This document shows positions 43,309 through 52,072 of a DNA stretch of 64,000 nt, piece after piece (positions within the stretch are counted from its first letter, which is position 1; each line of letters begins with the position of its first letter). The position numbers were made by a program, and so were the translations under genes. Under the pieces are notes generated by a model, which did no database searches, was not told where the DNA came from, and saw only the letters and a program-made list of their open reading frames with translations. Origin of the DNA: Cronobacter sakazakii (GTDB taxonomy: Bacteria; Pseudomonadota; Gammaproteobacteria; Enterobacterales; Enterobacteriaceae); NCBI RefSeq assembly GCF_000982825.1, contig NZ_CP011047.1, forward strand, positions 3,844,001 to 3,908,000. The letters are read 5' to 3'.

Positions 43309-44967
43309 CTAATCCGCGCGACCGCGGGCGAGCCACAGCACGCGCGAGAACATTTTGCGCAGCAGCGGTGGCACCGCATCCATCCCGCGACGGGCGGCTT
43401 CCATCGCCACTTCAATCGCCAGATCGGGTTTCGACGAGCGGTGAATGGCTTTAACAATCACCCGCCGCATATTCATATGCACCGTTTCCGGCACCTGCGC
43501 GACGCGGTAAAACACGGCGTCAAAGCCTTCGCGATACATAAAATGTTCCATATCCGGCGCGGGAAGCTCGGTCAGATGCTGACGCACCTGTTCACCGTCG
43601 TTATTCACGATACTTTTTACCGTCGCAGAATATTTGCGCCCGGCATCGTCGCCATCCACCAGTACATGCCACTCAATGCCCATACGTCGGGCAAATTTGA
43701 TAAGTGGTTTTAAGCCCGACTGGGCGAACTCAATAACTTTGATGCCTTCGGCCTCGAAGTGGTAACCGCACTGGCGCGCCAGCTCGTTCATCATCCAGAC
43801 TTCCGTTTCCCCTTCCACCAGCAGCCAGCAGCGCGCGAACAACGCTGATGGCCGGTTAAAGCGGATATGAAACGCGATGCGGCGGCTATCTTCGGCATTC
43901 ATGCCGCCAGGCCCCAGCCGCCACGCCGCCACCTTGCCCGACGCACGCACCAGCCGGCAGACATGCTCAACCGGGGTCATCGACAGCAGCTCGCCGGAGT
44001 TGGTGGTGGTGAGCTTTTGCAGCGGCAGCAGGTTCAGCAACTGCCAGGCTACGGAGAGCATAATGGGGTGTAGCCGTGTTTCAGGATCTTCCACCAGCAG
44101 CAGCGGCCGGGCGTATTTATCGAGCCGAACGTTGCCTTTGGCCTGCAACAACGTGGCGAACAGCCCCAGCAGGATAACCCGGTAAGCCCGCCCGCCGGGC
44201 TTATCAATCATGCGGTTGATGATATCGAGATAACGCCAGCTGCGCTGTTCGTCGTGCGAATGACGACGCATCAGGCGGTAGCGCGGGCCTGCGGTGCCCT
44301 GCTCGGAAAAGTAGTGCTCCAGCAGTTGCACCATCGCCGACAGCCCCTGACGAATCTGTTCATCCGTGAGGTTTTGCGGGCGGGAGACCAGCTCGCGTGT
44401 GAGAAATTCCAGCTCGCGCGCCGTCACTTCCACCTGGGGCGTATGGGCAATGGTGTTGTCGTGCAGACGACGCATAAAACGGGCGTCACGCAACCGCAGT
44501 ACCGGATTCAGACGGATAAGCTGCCGCGCCAGCGCATCGATATCGTCCAGCGCGAGCGGTTCACCCTCGGCGTTAAGAAAGCTACGTAGCGTGAGCACGC
44601 TGTTATCGTCGTTAAGCTCGCCTTCCAGCCGGTAGAAAATCCGCTCAAAGCCATCGCCGCCCGGCGTCATTAATGGGCGTAAACCGCGAAAACGGCGGCG
44701 CTGAAAATCCCCCGGCTCGGTTTCGCGAAAAATAAGAATGACATGCAGATGTCGTTCGCGTCCGTGAATATCTCCCGGTGGAAACCAGAAGTCGTTGCGC
44801 GTAAAGGAGTAGAGCGTTTCACCCGGATTCAGCAGCAGCGTCAGCGCATCCAGCAGGCTTGATTTCCCCCACGCGTTTTCGCCAATCAGCACATTATTAT
44901 GTTCAAGCGTTAACGATAAGCGGTTAATTCCACGAAACCCGGCGATTTCCACGCGTTCAAGAAACAT
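43309..44967 (-). CDS. ybjD: OLD-family ATP-dependent endonuclease YbjD
   Basis: The 552-residue protein pairs an SMC-like ABC ATPase with a C-terminal TOPRIM domain. Walker A is GENAWGKSSLLDAL at residues ~31-44, and the signature/Walker B region includes RPLLLVEDPETRLHP near residue 285. The TOPRIM residues are LVEGETEVWMMNELA (Glu near 385) and LVDGDDAGRKY (Asp-x-Asp). This is the stand-alone, class 1 OLD arrangement; no UvrD-like helicase partner (class 2, Gabija) is next to it. OLD proteins act in DNA repair and phage exclusion; the role of YbjD itself is unproven. Confidence 0.92.
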   Translation of the reverse strand: MFLERVEIAGFRGINRLSLTLEHNNVLIGENAWGKSSLLDALTLLLNPGETLYSFTRNDFWFPPGDIHGRERHLHVILIFRETEPGDFQRRRFRGLRPLMTPGGDGFERIFYRLEGELNDDNSVLTLRSFLNAEGEPLALDDIDALARQLIRLNPVLRLRDARFMRRLHDNTIAHTPQVEVTARELEFLTRELVSRPQNLTDEQIRQGLSAMVQLLEHYFSEQGTAGPRYRLMRRHSHDEQRSWRYLDIINRMIDKPGGRAYRVILLGLFATLLQAKGNVRLDKYARPLLLVEDPETRLHPIMLSVAWQLLNLLPLQKLTTTNSGELLSMTPVEHVCRLVRASGKVAAWRLGPGGMNAEDSRRIAFHIRFNRPSALFARCWLLVEGETEVWMMNELARQCGYHFEAEGIKVIEFAQSGLKPLIKFARRMGIEWHVLVDGDDAGRKYSATVKSIVNNDGEQVRQHLTELPAPDMEHFMYREGFDAVFYRVAQVPETVHMNMRRVIVKAIHRSSKPDLAIEVAMEAARRGMDAVPPLLRKMFSRVLWLARGRAD

Positions 44968-45240
44968 CTCTCCTCCGGCTGCATCTGCATGGCTGCGTGT
45001 CGGCAGTATAGCTATTCAATCAGTGCCTTAACAGAGAAAGACGGGGCGTAAACGCCGCATTGCGAGGCGTCTCGAAATAATAAAAGCGTGATAATCAAGC
45101 CGGTAATAAATAGCTTTCATCATGCGCTAACGCAATGAAATACGGCTAATAACCGCCGCTTTACTCGCCTGGATGAATTCTGTAGGGTGTGGCGGCACGC
45201 TTATTCCCGCACTTACGTTATCTCAGGGACCGCTCACCTC

Positions 45241-46140
45241 ATGTTGTCAGGACTGTTAATTATCTTAGTGCCGCTGATTCTCGGCTACCTTATTCCCCTG
45301 CGTAAAGCAGGCGCGCTGCGGCTTATCAATCAGCTGTTAAGCTGGCTGGTGTACATTATTCTTTTCTTTATGGGCATCAGCCTGGCCTTTCTCGATAATC
45401 TGTCGGCGAATCTGCTGGCGATCCTGCATTATTCTGCCGTCAGCATTACCGTCATCATGCTGTGTAATATCGCAGCCCTCCTGTGGCTTGAACGGGCCAT
45501 TCCGTGGCGTCATCAGCACCGCCAGGAAAAGCTGCCGTCGCGCCTCGCGATGGCGCTGGAATCTCTGAAACTGTGCGGCGTGGTTGTGCTTGGTTTCCTG
45601 CTGGGGCTGACCGGCCTTGCGTTTCTTAAACACGCCACTGAAGCCAGCGAATACACCTTAATTTTTCTGCTGTTCCTGATTGGTATTCAGCTTCGCAACA
45701 ACGGCATGACGCTAAAACAGATTGTGCTGAACCGCCGCGGCATGATGGTCGCCATTGTGGTGCTGGGTAGCTCGCTTATTGCAGGTGCCGTGAATGCGCT
45801 GCTGCTCGATTTACCGCTTCGCACGGGATTTGCAATGGCGTCCGGTTTTGGCTGGTATTCGCTCTCCGGCATTCTGATGACGGAATCCTTCGGCCCGGTG
45901 ATTGGCAGCGCCGCGTTTTTTAACGATCTGGGCCGTGAGCTCATCGCGATTATGCTGATCCCGGCGCTGGTGCGCCGCAGCCGCTCTGCCGCGCTTGGCA
46001 TCTGCGGGGCGACGTCGATGGATTTCACGCTGCCGGTGCTGCAACGCAGCGGTGGCCTGGAGCTGGTGCCTGCCGCCATCGTCCACGGGTTTATTCTGAG
46101 CCTGTTAGTGCCGTTGCTGATGGCGTTTTTCGCTGCCTGA
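45241..46140 (+). CDS. lysO: L-lysine exporter LysO
   Basis: The 299-residue integral membrane protein has the same length as E. coli LysO (YbjE), which exports lysine and gives thialysine resistance. About eight membrane segments are visible, with the family motifs FMGISLAFLDNL, LIGIQLRNNGM, SGFGWYSLSGIL and GCGATSMDFTLP-like (ICGATSMDFTLPVLQ). The ATG at 45241 (MLSGLLIILVPLILGYLIPLR) is the conserved start; 18 in-frame codons upstream are not. In E. coli aqpZ sits between lysO and ybjD; here that gap is only 273 bases. Confidence 0.96.
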   Translation: MLSGLLIILVPLILGYLIPLRKAGALRLINQLLSWLVYIILFFMGISLAFLDNLSANLLAILHYSAVSITVIMLCNIAALLWLERAIPWRHQHRQEKLPSRLAMALESLKLCGVVVLGFLLGLTGLAFLKHATEASEYTLIFLLFLIGIQLRNNGMTLKQIVLNRRGMMVAIVVLGSSLIAGAVNALLLDLPLRTGFAMASGFGWYSLSGILMTESFGPVIGSAAFFNDLGRELIAIMLIPALVRRSRSAALGICGATSMDFTLPVLQRSGGLELVPAAIVHGFILSLLVPLLMAFFAA

Positions 46141-46173
46141 TACTCCTTTGGCGGTAGTTCTCTGCCGCCAAAA

Positions 46174-46187
46174 TTGCGTTAAATCAA
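46174..46187 (+). promoter_or_regulatory. Possible FNR site upstream of hcp
   Basis: TTGCGTTAAATCAA fits TTGATNNNNATCAA with two mismatches in the left half. FNR activation of hcp is established in E. coli from an upstream site; this match is weak alone. Confidence 0.35.
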
Positions 46188-46245
46188 TCTCTCTTCAGGT
46201 TCCTGAAAAATCCCTTTTCACCCTGCGCGCCGAAGCCTAACCTTA

Positions 46246-46268
46246 AACATGTATATTAAATATAACTT
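46246..46268 (+). promoter_or_regulatory. NsrR operator over the hcp promoter
   Basis: A 23-base 11-1-11 inverted repeat: the left arm AACATGTATAT and right arm AAATATAACTT each match the NsrR arms AAGATGYATTT / AAATGCATCTT at most positions. It ends 12 bases before the hcp ATG and overlaps the AT-rich -10 area. NsrR repression of hcp-hcr, lifted by nitric oxide, is established in E. coli. Confidence 0.65.
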
Positions 46269-46280
46269 TAAGGTGTCATC

Positions 46281-47933
46281 ATGTTTTGCGTGCAATGTGA
46301 ACAAACGATTCGTACTCCGGCAGGTAACGGCTGCGCGTATGCGCAAGGGATGTGCGGGAAAACCGCTGAAACCTCCGACCTTCAGGATCTGCTGATTGCG
46401 GCTTTGCAGGGGCTTTCCGCCTGGGCGGTAAAAGCACGCGAGCTTGGCATCATCGATCATCAGGTAGATAGCTTCGCGCCCCGCGCGTTTTTCTCAACCC
46501 TTACTAACGTTAACTTCGACTCGCCGCGCATCGTGGGTTACGCCCGTGAGGCTATCGCCCTGCGCGAGGCGCTGAAAATCCAATGCCAGGCCGTTGATAA
46601 AAGCGCGCAGGTGGATAACCCGATGGCCTCGCTGACGCTTTCAAGCGACGATCTGGGCGATTTACAGCGTCAGGCCGCCGCGTTCGCGCCGAATATCGAT
46701 AAGGCCTTGATTGGCGAGAATATTCTCGGTCTGCGCCTGCTTTGTCTCTACGGCCTGAAAGGCGCGGCGGCCTATATGGAGCACGCGCATGTGCTCGGGC
46801 AGTACGACAACGCCATTTATGGTCAATATCACAAGATGATGGCGTGGCTCGGCACCTGGCCTGCGGACATGAACGCGCTGCTGGAGTGCGCGATGGAAAT
46901 CGGCCAGATGAACTTTAACGTCATGCGTATTCTGGACGCCGGTGAAACCAGCAAATATGGCCACCCGACGCCGACGCAGGTTAACGTCAAAGCGGTGGCG
47001 GGCAAATGCATTCTGATTTCCGGCCACGATCTGAACGATCTCTATAACCTGCTGGAACAGACGGAAGGCACCGGCGTGAATGTTTACACCCACGGCGAAA
47101 TGCTGCCTGCGCACGGCTACCCGGAACTGCGTAAATTTAAGCATCTGGTCGGCAACTACGGCAGCGGCTGGCAGAACCAGCAGGTTGAATTCGCCCGCTT
47201 CCCCGGCCCGATTGTGATGACCTCCAACTGCATTATCGACCCGACCGTCGGCAGTTATGACGATCGCATCTGGACCCGCAGCATCGTCGGCTGGCCGGGC
47301 GTGAGTCATCTTGAAGGCGACGACTTCGGGCCGGTGATCGCCCAGGCGCAGCAGATGGCGGGCTTCCCGTATAGCGAAATCGAACATCTCATCACCGTCG
47401 GCTTCGGGCGTCAGACGCTGCTTGCTGCCGCCGACACTCTGATCGATCTGGTGAGCCGCGAAAAACTGCGCCACATCTTCCTGGTCGGCGGCTGCGATGG
47501 CGCGCGCGGTGAGCGCAGTTATTTCACCGATTTCGCCACCCAGGTGCCGAGCGATTGCCTGATCCTGACGCTCGCCTGCGGCAAGTACCGCTTTAACAAG
47601 CTCGATTTCGGCGCGATCGAAGGCCTGCCGCGTCTGGTGGACGCAGGCCAGTGTAACGACGCCTACTCCGCCATTATTCTCGCCGTAACGCTTGCTGAAA
47701 AACTGGGCTGCGGCGTGAATGATTTGCCGCTGTCGCTGGTGCTGTCATGGTTTGAACAAAAAGCGATTGTGATCCTGCTGACGCTGCTGTCGCTCGGCGT
47801 GACCAATATCGTCACCGGCCCGACCGCGCCAGGTTTCCTGACGCCGGATCTGCTGGCGGTGCTGAATGAGAAATTTGGTCTGCGCCAGGTGACTACTGTT
47901 GAGCAGGATATGCGCGCGCTGTTAGGCGCGTAA
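46281..47933 (+). CDS. hcp: Hydroxylamine reductase / hybrid-cluster protein
   Basis: The 550-residue enterobacterial-type Hcp has the N-terminal cysteine motif at C3, C6, C18 and C25 (MFCVQCEQT...CAYAQGMC) for its first iron-sulfur cluster. The hybrid 4Fe-2S-2O cluster ligands lie in later segments, including the GGCDGARGERSYF and LTLACGKYRFN stretches. In E. coli Hcp is a high-affinity NO reductase and triggers protein S-nitrosylation under anaerobic growth. An AAGG ribosome-binding sequence precedes the ATG, behind a likely NsrR operator. hcr follows after ten bases. Confidence 0.98.
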   Translation: MFCVQCEQTIRTPAGNGCAYAQGMCGKTAETSDLQDLLIAALQGLSAWAVKARELGIIDHQVDSFAPRAFFSTLTNVNFDSPRIVGYAREAIALREALKIQCQAVDKSAQVDNPMASLTLSSDDLGDLQRQAAAFAPNIDKALIGENILGLRLLCLYGLKGAAAYMEHAHVLGQYDNAIYGQYHKMMAWLGTWPADMNALLECAMEIGQMNFNVMRILDAGETSKYGHPTPTQVNVKAVAGKCILISGHDLNDLYNLLEQTEGTGVNVYTHGEMLPAHGYPELRKFKHLVGNYGSGWQNQQVEFARFPGPIVMTSNCIIDPTVGSYDDRIWTRSIVGWPGVSHLEGDDFGPVIAQAQQMAGFPYSEIEHLITVGFGRQTLLAAADTLIDLVSREKLRHIFLVGGCDGARGERSYFTDFATQVPSDCLILTLACGKYRFNKLDFGAIEGLPRLVDAGQCNDAYSAIILAVTLAEKLGCGVNDLPLSLVLSWFEQKAIVILLTLLSLGVTNIVTGPTAPGFLTPDLLAVLNEKFGLRQVTTVEQDMRALLGA

Positions 47934-47943
47934 GGAGGAAAGA

Positions 47944-48912
47944 ATGACAATGCCGACCCCACAATGTCCGTGGCGAATGCAGGTCCACCATATCCGGCAG
48001 GAGACGCCGGATGTCTGGACGCTCTCGCTGCTGTGCCACGATTTCTATCCGTATCAGGCCGGGCAGTATGCGCTGGTGAGCATTCGCAACAGCGCCGAGA
48101 CCCTGCGCGCGTATACGATTTCTTCAACGCCCGGCGTTAGCCCGTTGATTACGCTGACGGTGCGCCGCATCGACAATGGCGAAGGCTCCGGCTGGCTGAC
48201 GCGCGAGGTTAAACGCGGCGATTATCTGTGGCTGTCTGACGCGCAGGGCGATTTTACCTGCGCCGACAAAACCGAAGATCGCTTCCTGCTGCTGGCGGGC
48301 GGCTGCGGCGTAACGCCGATCATGTCGATGCGCCGCTGGCTTGCGGCATATCGCCCGCAGGCGGATGTTCAGGTGATTTATAACGTGCGCACGCCGCAGG
48401 ATGTGATTTTCGCCGACGAGTGGCGCGATTACCCGGTGACGCTGGTGGCGGAAAGCGGCGACGCGCCGGGTTTTGTACACGGGCGTCTCACTCGCGAGAT
48501 GCTGATGGCGGTGCCGGATCTTACCCGCCGTACCATAATGGTGTGCGGCCCCGCGCCGTATATGGATTTTGTAGAGCAGGAAGTGAAAGCGCTTGGCGTG
48601 GCGCGTTTTTATAAAGAGCAGTTTTTCACGCCGGTGTCCGAGGCCGCGACCAGCGGGATTAAGTTCACCACGCTTACGCCCGCCCGCGAGTTTTATGGCG
48701 CGGTCGGCACCACGCTGCTGGCGGCGCTTGAGAGCAATCACGTGCCGGTGAATGCCGCATGCCGTGCGGGCGTATGCGGCTGCTGTAAAACGCGGGTGCT
48801 GTCTGGCGAGTACAGCGTGACGAGCACCATGACGCTGACGGAGCAGGAGATTGCCGACGGCTACGTGCTGGCGTGTTCGTGTCATCCGGCAGGCGATCTG
48901 GTTCTGGCGTGA
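47944..48912 (+). CDS. hcr: NADH oxidoreductase Hcr
   Basis: The 322-residue electron donor of Hcp carries a ferredoxin-reductase-like FAD domain (RAYTISSTPG), an NAD domain (LLAGGCGVTPIMSMRRWL, and MVCGPAPYM) and a C-terminal plant-type [2Fe-2S] domain with CRAGVCGCC and a distal Cys in VLACSCHP. E. coli Hcr is also 322 residues. AGGAGGAAAGA precedes the ATG. It is the second gene of the hcp-hcr operon and protects Hcp from inactivation by NO. Confidence 0.97.
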   Translation: MTMPTPQCPWRMQVHHIRQETPDVWTLSLLCHDFYPYQAGQYALVSIRNSAETLRAYTISSTPGVSPLITLTVRRIDNGEGSGWLTREVKRGDYLWLSDAQGDFTCADKTEDRFLLLAGGCGVTPIMSMRRWLAAYRPQADVQVIYNVRTPQDVIFADEWRDYPVTLVAESGDAPGFVHGRLTREMLMAVPDLTRRTIMVCGPAPYMDFVEQEVKALGVARFYKEQFFTPVSEAATSGIKFTTLTPAREFYGAVGTTLLAALESNHVPVNAACRAGVCGCCKTRVLSGEYSVTSTMTLTEQEIADGYVLACSCHPAGDLVLA

Positions 48913-48942
48913 TGTGATTTTTGCGTGGCGGGTTTGTGTGGC

Positions 48943-49081
48943 GGCGGGTGCGCTACGCTTACCCGCCCTACGTAAAATCAACGCGATAAATTCTGTAGGG
49001 TGGGTAAGCGAAGCGCACCCACCATAACCATAAAACCAATCCAACGCCCCCTGTAGGGTGGGTAAGCGCAGCGCACCCACC
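48943..49081. repeat. Three GTAG-headed REP-like palindromes between hcr and poxB
   Basis: Copies at 48943-48971 (minus), 48995-49023 (plus) and 49053-49081 (plus). The first and second form a facing pair, like a BIME. The stem is GGTGGGT/ACCCACC or GGCGGGT/ACCCGCC with a GCGAAGCGC-like centre. Confidence 0.9.
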
Positions 49082-49138
49082 ATGCCCGTAAAACTCACCC
49101 AACTCACGGCTACGTCCCTTCCTGCCTGCGATTTTGAA

Positions 49139-49147
49139 CTACGCTTG
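49139..49147 (+). promoter_or_regulatory. Candidate sigma-S -10 element for poxB
   Basis: CTACGCTTG resembles the sigma-S extended -10 (CTAYRCTTA), 36 bases before the poxB ATG, without a recognisable -35. poxB is RpoS-dependent in E. coli. Confidence 0.45.
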
Positions 49148-49182
49148 TAACCGTTATCACTACTTCTCACTAAGGAGGGAGC

Positions 49183-50901
49183 ATGAAACAGACCGTCGCG
49201 TCATATATCGCTAAAACCCTGGAGCAGGCGGGCGTGAAACGCATCTGGGGCGTAACGGGTGATTCGCTCAATGGCCTCAGCGACAGCTTAAACCGCATGG
49301 GCACTATCGAGTGGATGTCCACCCGCCATGAAGAGGTCGCGGCGTTCGCGGCGGGTGCCGAAGCGCAACTGACCGGTGAGCTGGCGGTCTGCGCGGGCTC
49401 CTGTGGGCCTGGCAACCTGCACCTCATCAACGGCCTGTTTGACTGCCACCGCAACAATGTCCCCGTGCTGGCCATCGCCGCGCATATTCCCTCCAGTGAA
49501 ATCGGCAGCGGCTATTTCCAGGAGACGCACCCGCAGGAACTGTTTCGCGAATGCAGCCACTATTGCGAGCTGGTCTCAAGCCCGGAGCAGATCCCGCAGG
49601 TGCTGGCCATCGCGCTGCGTAAAGCGGTGCTGGAGCGCGGCGTCTCGGTGATTGTTCTGCCTGGCGACGTGGCGCTGAAACCTGCGCCGGAAGAGGTCAG
49701 CCCCGGCTGGTATCACGCGCCGCAGCCGGTCATCGTGCCGCCGCATGACGAACTCAAAAAGCTCGCCCAGCTGCTGCGTTACTCCGATAACATCGCGCTG
49801 ATGTGCGGCAGCGGCTGCGCGGGCGCGCATCAGGAGCTGCTGGAATTCGCCCGCACGCTGAAAGCGCCCATCGTCCACGCCCTGCGCGGCAAAGAGCATG
49901 TCGAGTATGACAACCCGTATGACGTGGGTATGACCGGGCTTATCGGCTTCTCGTCCGGCTATCACACTATGATGAACGCCGACACGCTGATCCTCCTCGG
50001 CACCCGCTTCCCCTACCGCGCGTTCTACCCTACCCACGCCAAAATCATTCAGATTGATATCAACCCCGGCAGCATCGGCGCGCACAGCAAAGTGGACATG
50101 GCGCTGGTGGGCGATGTGAAAGCAACGCTCGCCGCCCTTCTGCCGCTGCTGGAAGAGAAAACCGACCGGCACTTCCTGGACAAAGCGCTGGAAGATTACC
50201 GCGACGCGCGCAAGGGGCTGGATGACCTGGCGCAGCCGAGCGAGAAAGCGCTGCATCCGCAATATCTGGCCCGCCAGATAAGCCATTTCGCCGCGCCGGA
50301 CGCCATTTTCACCTGCGATGTCGGCACGCCGACGGTATGGGCCGCGCGTTATCTGGAGATGAATGGCCAACGCCGCCTGCTCGGTTCGTTTAACCACGGT
50401 TCGATGGCGAACGCGATGCCGCAGGCGATAGGCGCTCAGGCGAGCGCGCCGGGGCGTCAGGTGGTGGCGATGTGCGGCGACGGCGGTTTCAGTATGCTGA
50501 TGGGCGATCTGCTTTCGCTGGTGCAGCTCAAGCTGCCGGTGAAAGTCATCGTCTTTAATAACAGCGTGCTGGGCTTTGTGGCGATGGAGATGAAAGCGGG
50601 CGGCTATCTGACCGACGGCACCGATCTGCACGCCACCAACTATGCGCGCATCGCCGAAGCCTGCGGCATTCCGGGCATTCGCGTTGAGAAAGCGAGCGAA
50701 CTGGACGACGCCCTTTCGCGCGCCTTCAGCACCGACGGCCCGGTGGTGGTGGACGTTACCGTCGCCAAAGAGGAGCTGGCGATGCCGCCGCAAATCAAAA
50801 TGGAGCAGGCCAAAGGCTTCAGCCTCTATATGCTGCGCGCCATCATTAACGGCCGCGGGGATGAGGTTATCGATCTGGCGAAAACCAACTGGTTCCGGTA
50901 A
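49183..50901 (+). CDS. poxB: Pyruvate dehydrogenase (ubiquinone) PoxB
   Basis: The 572-residue TPP/FAD enzyme oxidatively decarboxylates pyruvate to acetate and CO2, passing electrons to ubiquinone in stationary phase. The N-terminal PYR domain has STRHEEVAAFAAGAEAQLTG with its catalytic Glu. The C-terminal TPP site is GDGGFSMLMGDLLSLVQ...NN. The last ~23 residues (MLRAIINGRGDEVIDLAKTN) are the lipid-activated membrane-binding tail. AAGGAGGGAGC is a strong ribosome-binding site. ltaE follows after 34 bases, the usual poxB-ltaE pair. Confidence 0.98.
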   Translation: MKQTVASYIAKTLEQAGVKRIWGVTGDSLNGLSDSLNRMGTIEWMSTRHEEVAAFAAGAEAQLTGELAVCAGSCGPGNLHLINGLFDCHRNNVPVLAIAAHIPSSEIGSGYFQETHPQELFRECSHYCELVSSPEQIPQVLAIALRKAVLERGVSVIVLPGDVALKPAPEEVSPGWYHAPQPVIVPPHDELKKLAQLLRYSDNIALMCGSGCAGAHQELLEFARTLKAPIVHALRGKEHVEYDNPYDVGMTGLIGFSSGYHTMMNADTLILLGTRFPYRAFYPTHAKIIQIDINPGSIGAHSKVDMALVGDVKATLAALLPLLEEKTDRHFLDKALEDYRDARKGLDDLAQPSEKALHPQYLARQISHFAAPDAIFTCDVGTPTVWAARYLEMNGQRRLLGSFNHGSMANAMPQAIGAQASAPGRQVVAMCGDGGFSMLMGDLLSLVQLKLPVKVIVFNNSVLGFVAMEMKAGGYLTDGTDLHATNYARIAEACGIPGIRVEKASELDDALSRAFSTDGPVVVDVTVAKEELAMPPQIKMEQAKGFSLYMLRAIINGRGDEVIDLAKTNWFR

Positions 50902-50935
50902 AAGAGTCTTTTCTGTTCACTGAAAAGGATATGCC

Positions 50936-51943
50936 GTGATCGATTTACGCAGCGATACCGTCACGCGCCCGGGCAAAGCGATGCTGGAGCGCATGATGGC
51001 GGCCCCCACCGGGGATGATGTTTATGGCGACGACCCAACCGTCAACGCGCTTCAGGACTATGCCGCGCGTTTAAGCGGTAAAGAGGCGGCGCTGTTTCTG
51101 CCAACAGGCACCCTGGCCAACCTGGTGGCGCTGCTGAGCCACTGCGAGCGCGGCGAGGAGTATATCGTCGGCCAGCTCGCGCATAATTATCTGTATGAAG
51201 CAGGCGGCGCGGCGGTGCTCGGCAGCATTCAGCCGCAGCCGATTGAGGCCGACGGTGACGGTACGCTGCCGCTGGACAAAGTGGCGGCCAAAATCAAACC
51301 CGACGACATTCATTTCGCCCGCACCCGACTGCTGAGCCTGGAGAATACCCATAACGGCAAAGTGCTGCCGCGTGACTATCTCCAGCAGGCGTGGGACTTC
51401 ACCCGCGAGCGCGGTCTCGCGCTGCACGTGGATGGCGCGCGCATCTTTAACGCGGTGGTGGCGTATGGCTGCGAGCTGAAAGAGATCGCGCAGTATTGCG
51501 ACACCTTCACTATCTGCCTCTCGAAAGGGCTTGGCGCGCCGGTGGGCTCGCTGCTGGTCGGCAGCCATGACTATATTAAGCGCGCGAAACGCTGGCGGAA
51601 AATGACCGGCGGCGGTATGCGTCAGGCAGGTATTCTCGCCGCAGCCGGCCTGTATGCGCTGGAGCATAACGTCGCGCGTCTGAAAGAGGACCACGACAAC
51701 GCGGCCTGGCTTGCCGCGGCGCTGCGCGACGCGGGTGCAGAAGTGCGCCGTCACGACACCAATATGCTGTTTGTCAGCGTGCCGCAGGCGCAGGTCGCCG
51801 CGCTGGGCGCGTTTATGAAATCGCGCAATGTGCTGATTAGCGCCGCGCCGGTGACGCGTCTGGTGACGCACCTTGATGTCAACCGCGAGCAGCTTGAAAC
51901 CGTCGTGGCGTACTGGCGGGAATTTTTACAGCAAACGGCATAA
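50936..51943 (+). CDS. ltaE: Low-specificity L-threonine aldolase
   Basis: The 335-residue PLP enzyme cleaves L-allo-threonine and L-threonine to glycine and acetaldehyde. It begins MIDLRSDTVTRPGKAML at a GTG (50936-50938) with AAGGA eight bases ahead; an ATG five bases earlier is out of frame. Landmarks are GDDVYGDDPTVN, HVDGARIFNA and the PLP lysine in CLSKGLGAPVGSLL. E. coli LtaE is 333. It probably shares the poxB transcript. ybjT, which follows ltaE in E. coli, is absent. Confidence 0.96.
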   Translation: MIDLRSDTVTRPGKAMLERMMAAPTGDDVYGDDPTVNALQDYAARLSGKEAALFLPTGTLANLVALLSHCERGEEYIVGQLAHNYLYEAGGAAVLGSIQPQPIEADGDGTLPLDKVAAKIKPDDIHFARTRLLSLENTHNGKVLPRDYLQQAWDFTRERGLALHVDGARIFNAVVAYGCELKEIAQYCDTFTICLSKGLGAPVGSLLVGSHDYIKRAKRWRKMTGGGMRQAGILAAAGLYALEHNVARLKEDHDNAAWLAAALRDAGAEVRRHDTNMLFVSVPQAQVAALGAFMKSRNVLISAAPVTRLVTHLDVNREQLETVVAYWREFLQQTA

Positions 51944-52072
51944 CGCGTTTACAGCGCTGCGGCGAGGGGAATATTCAGCTGCGCTAAAGCGCATTGTTAC
52001 GTTGTTCCCATTGCATCAGCGCTGATTTCACGGAAGAATGCGCGGCTAAACGTTACAGCACAGTGGATCGAT

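Noticed and set aside
45173..45259. A 28-codon upstream open frame overlapping the lysO start, as a leader peptide
   Set aside because: No ribosome-binding sequence, no run of lysine or arginine codons, and no attenuator-like hairpins were seen.
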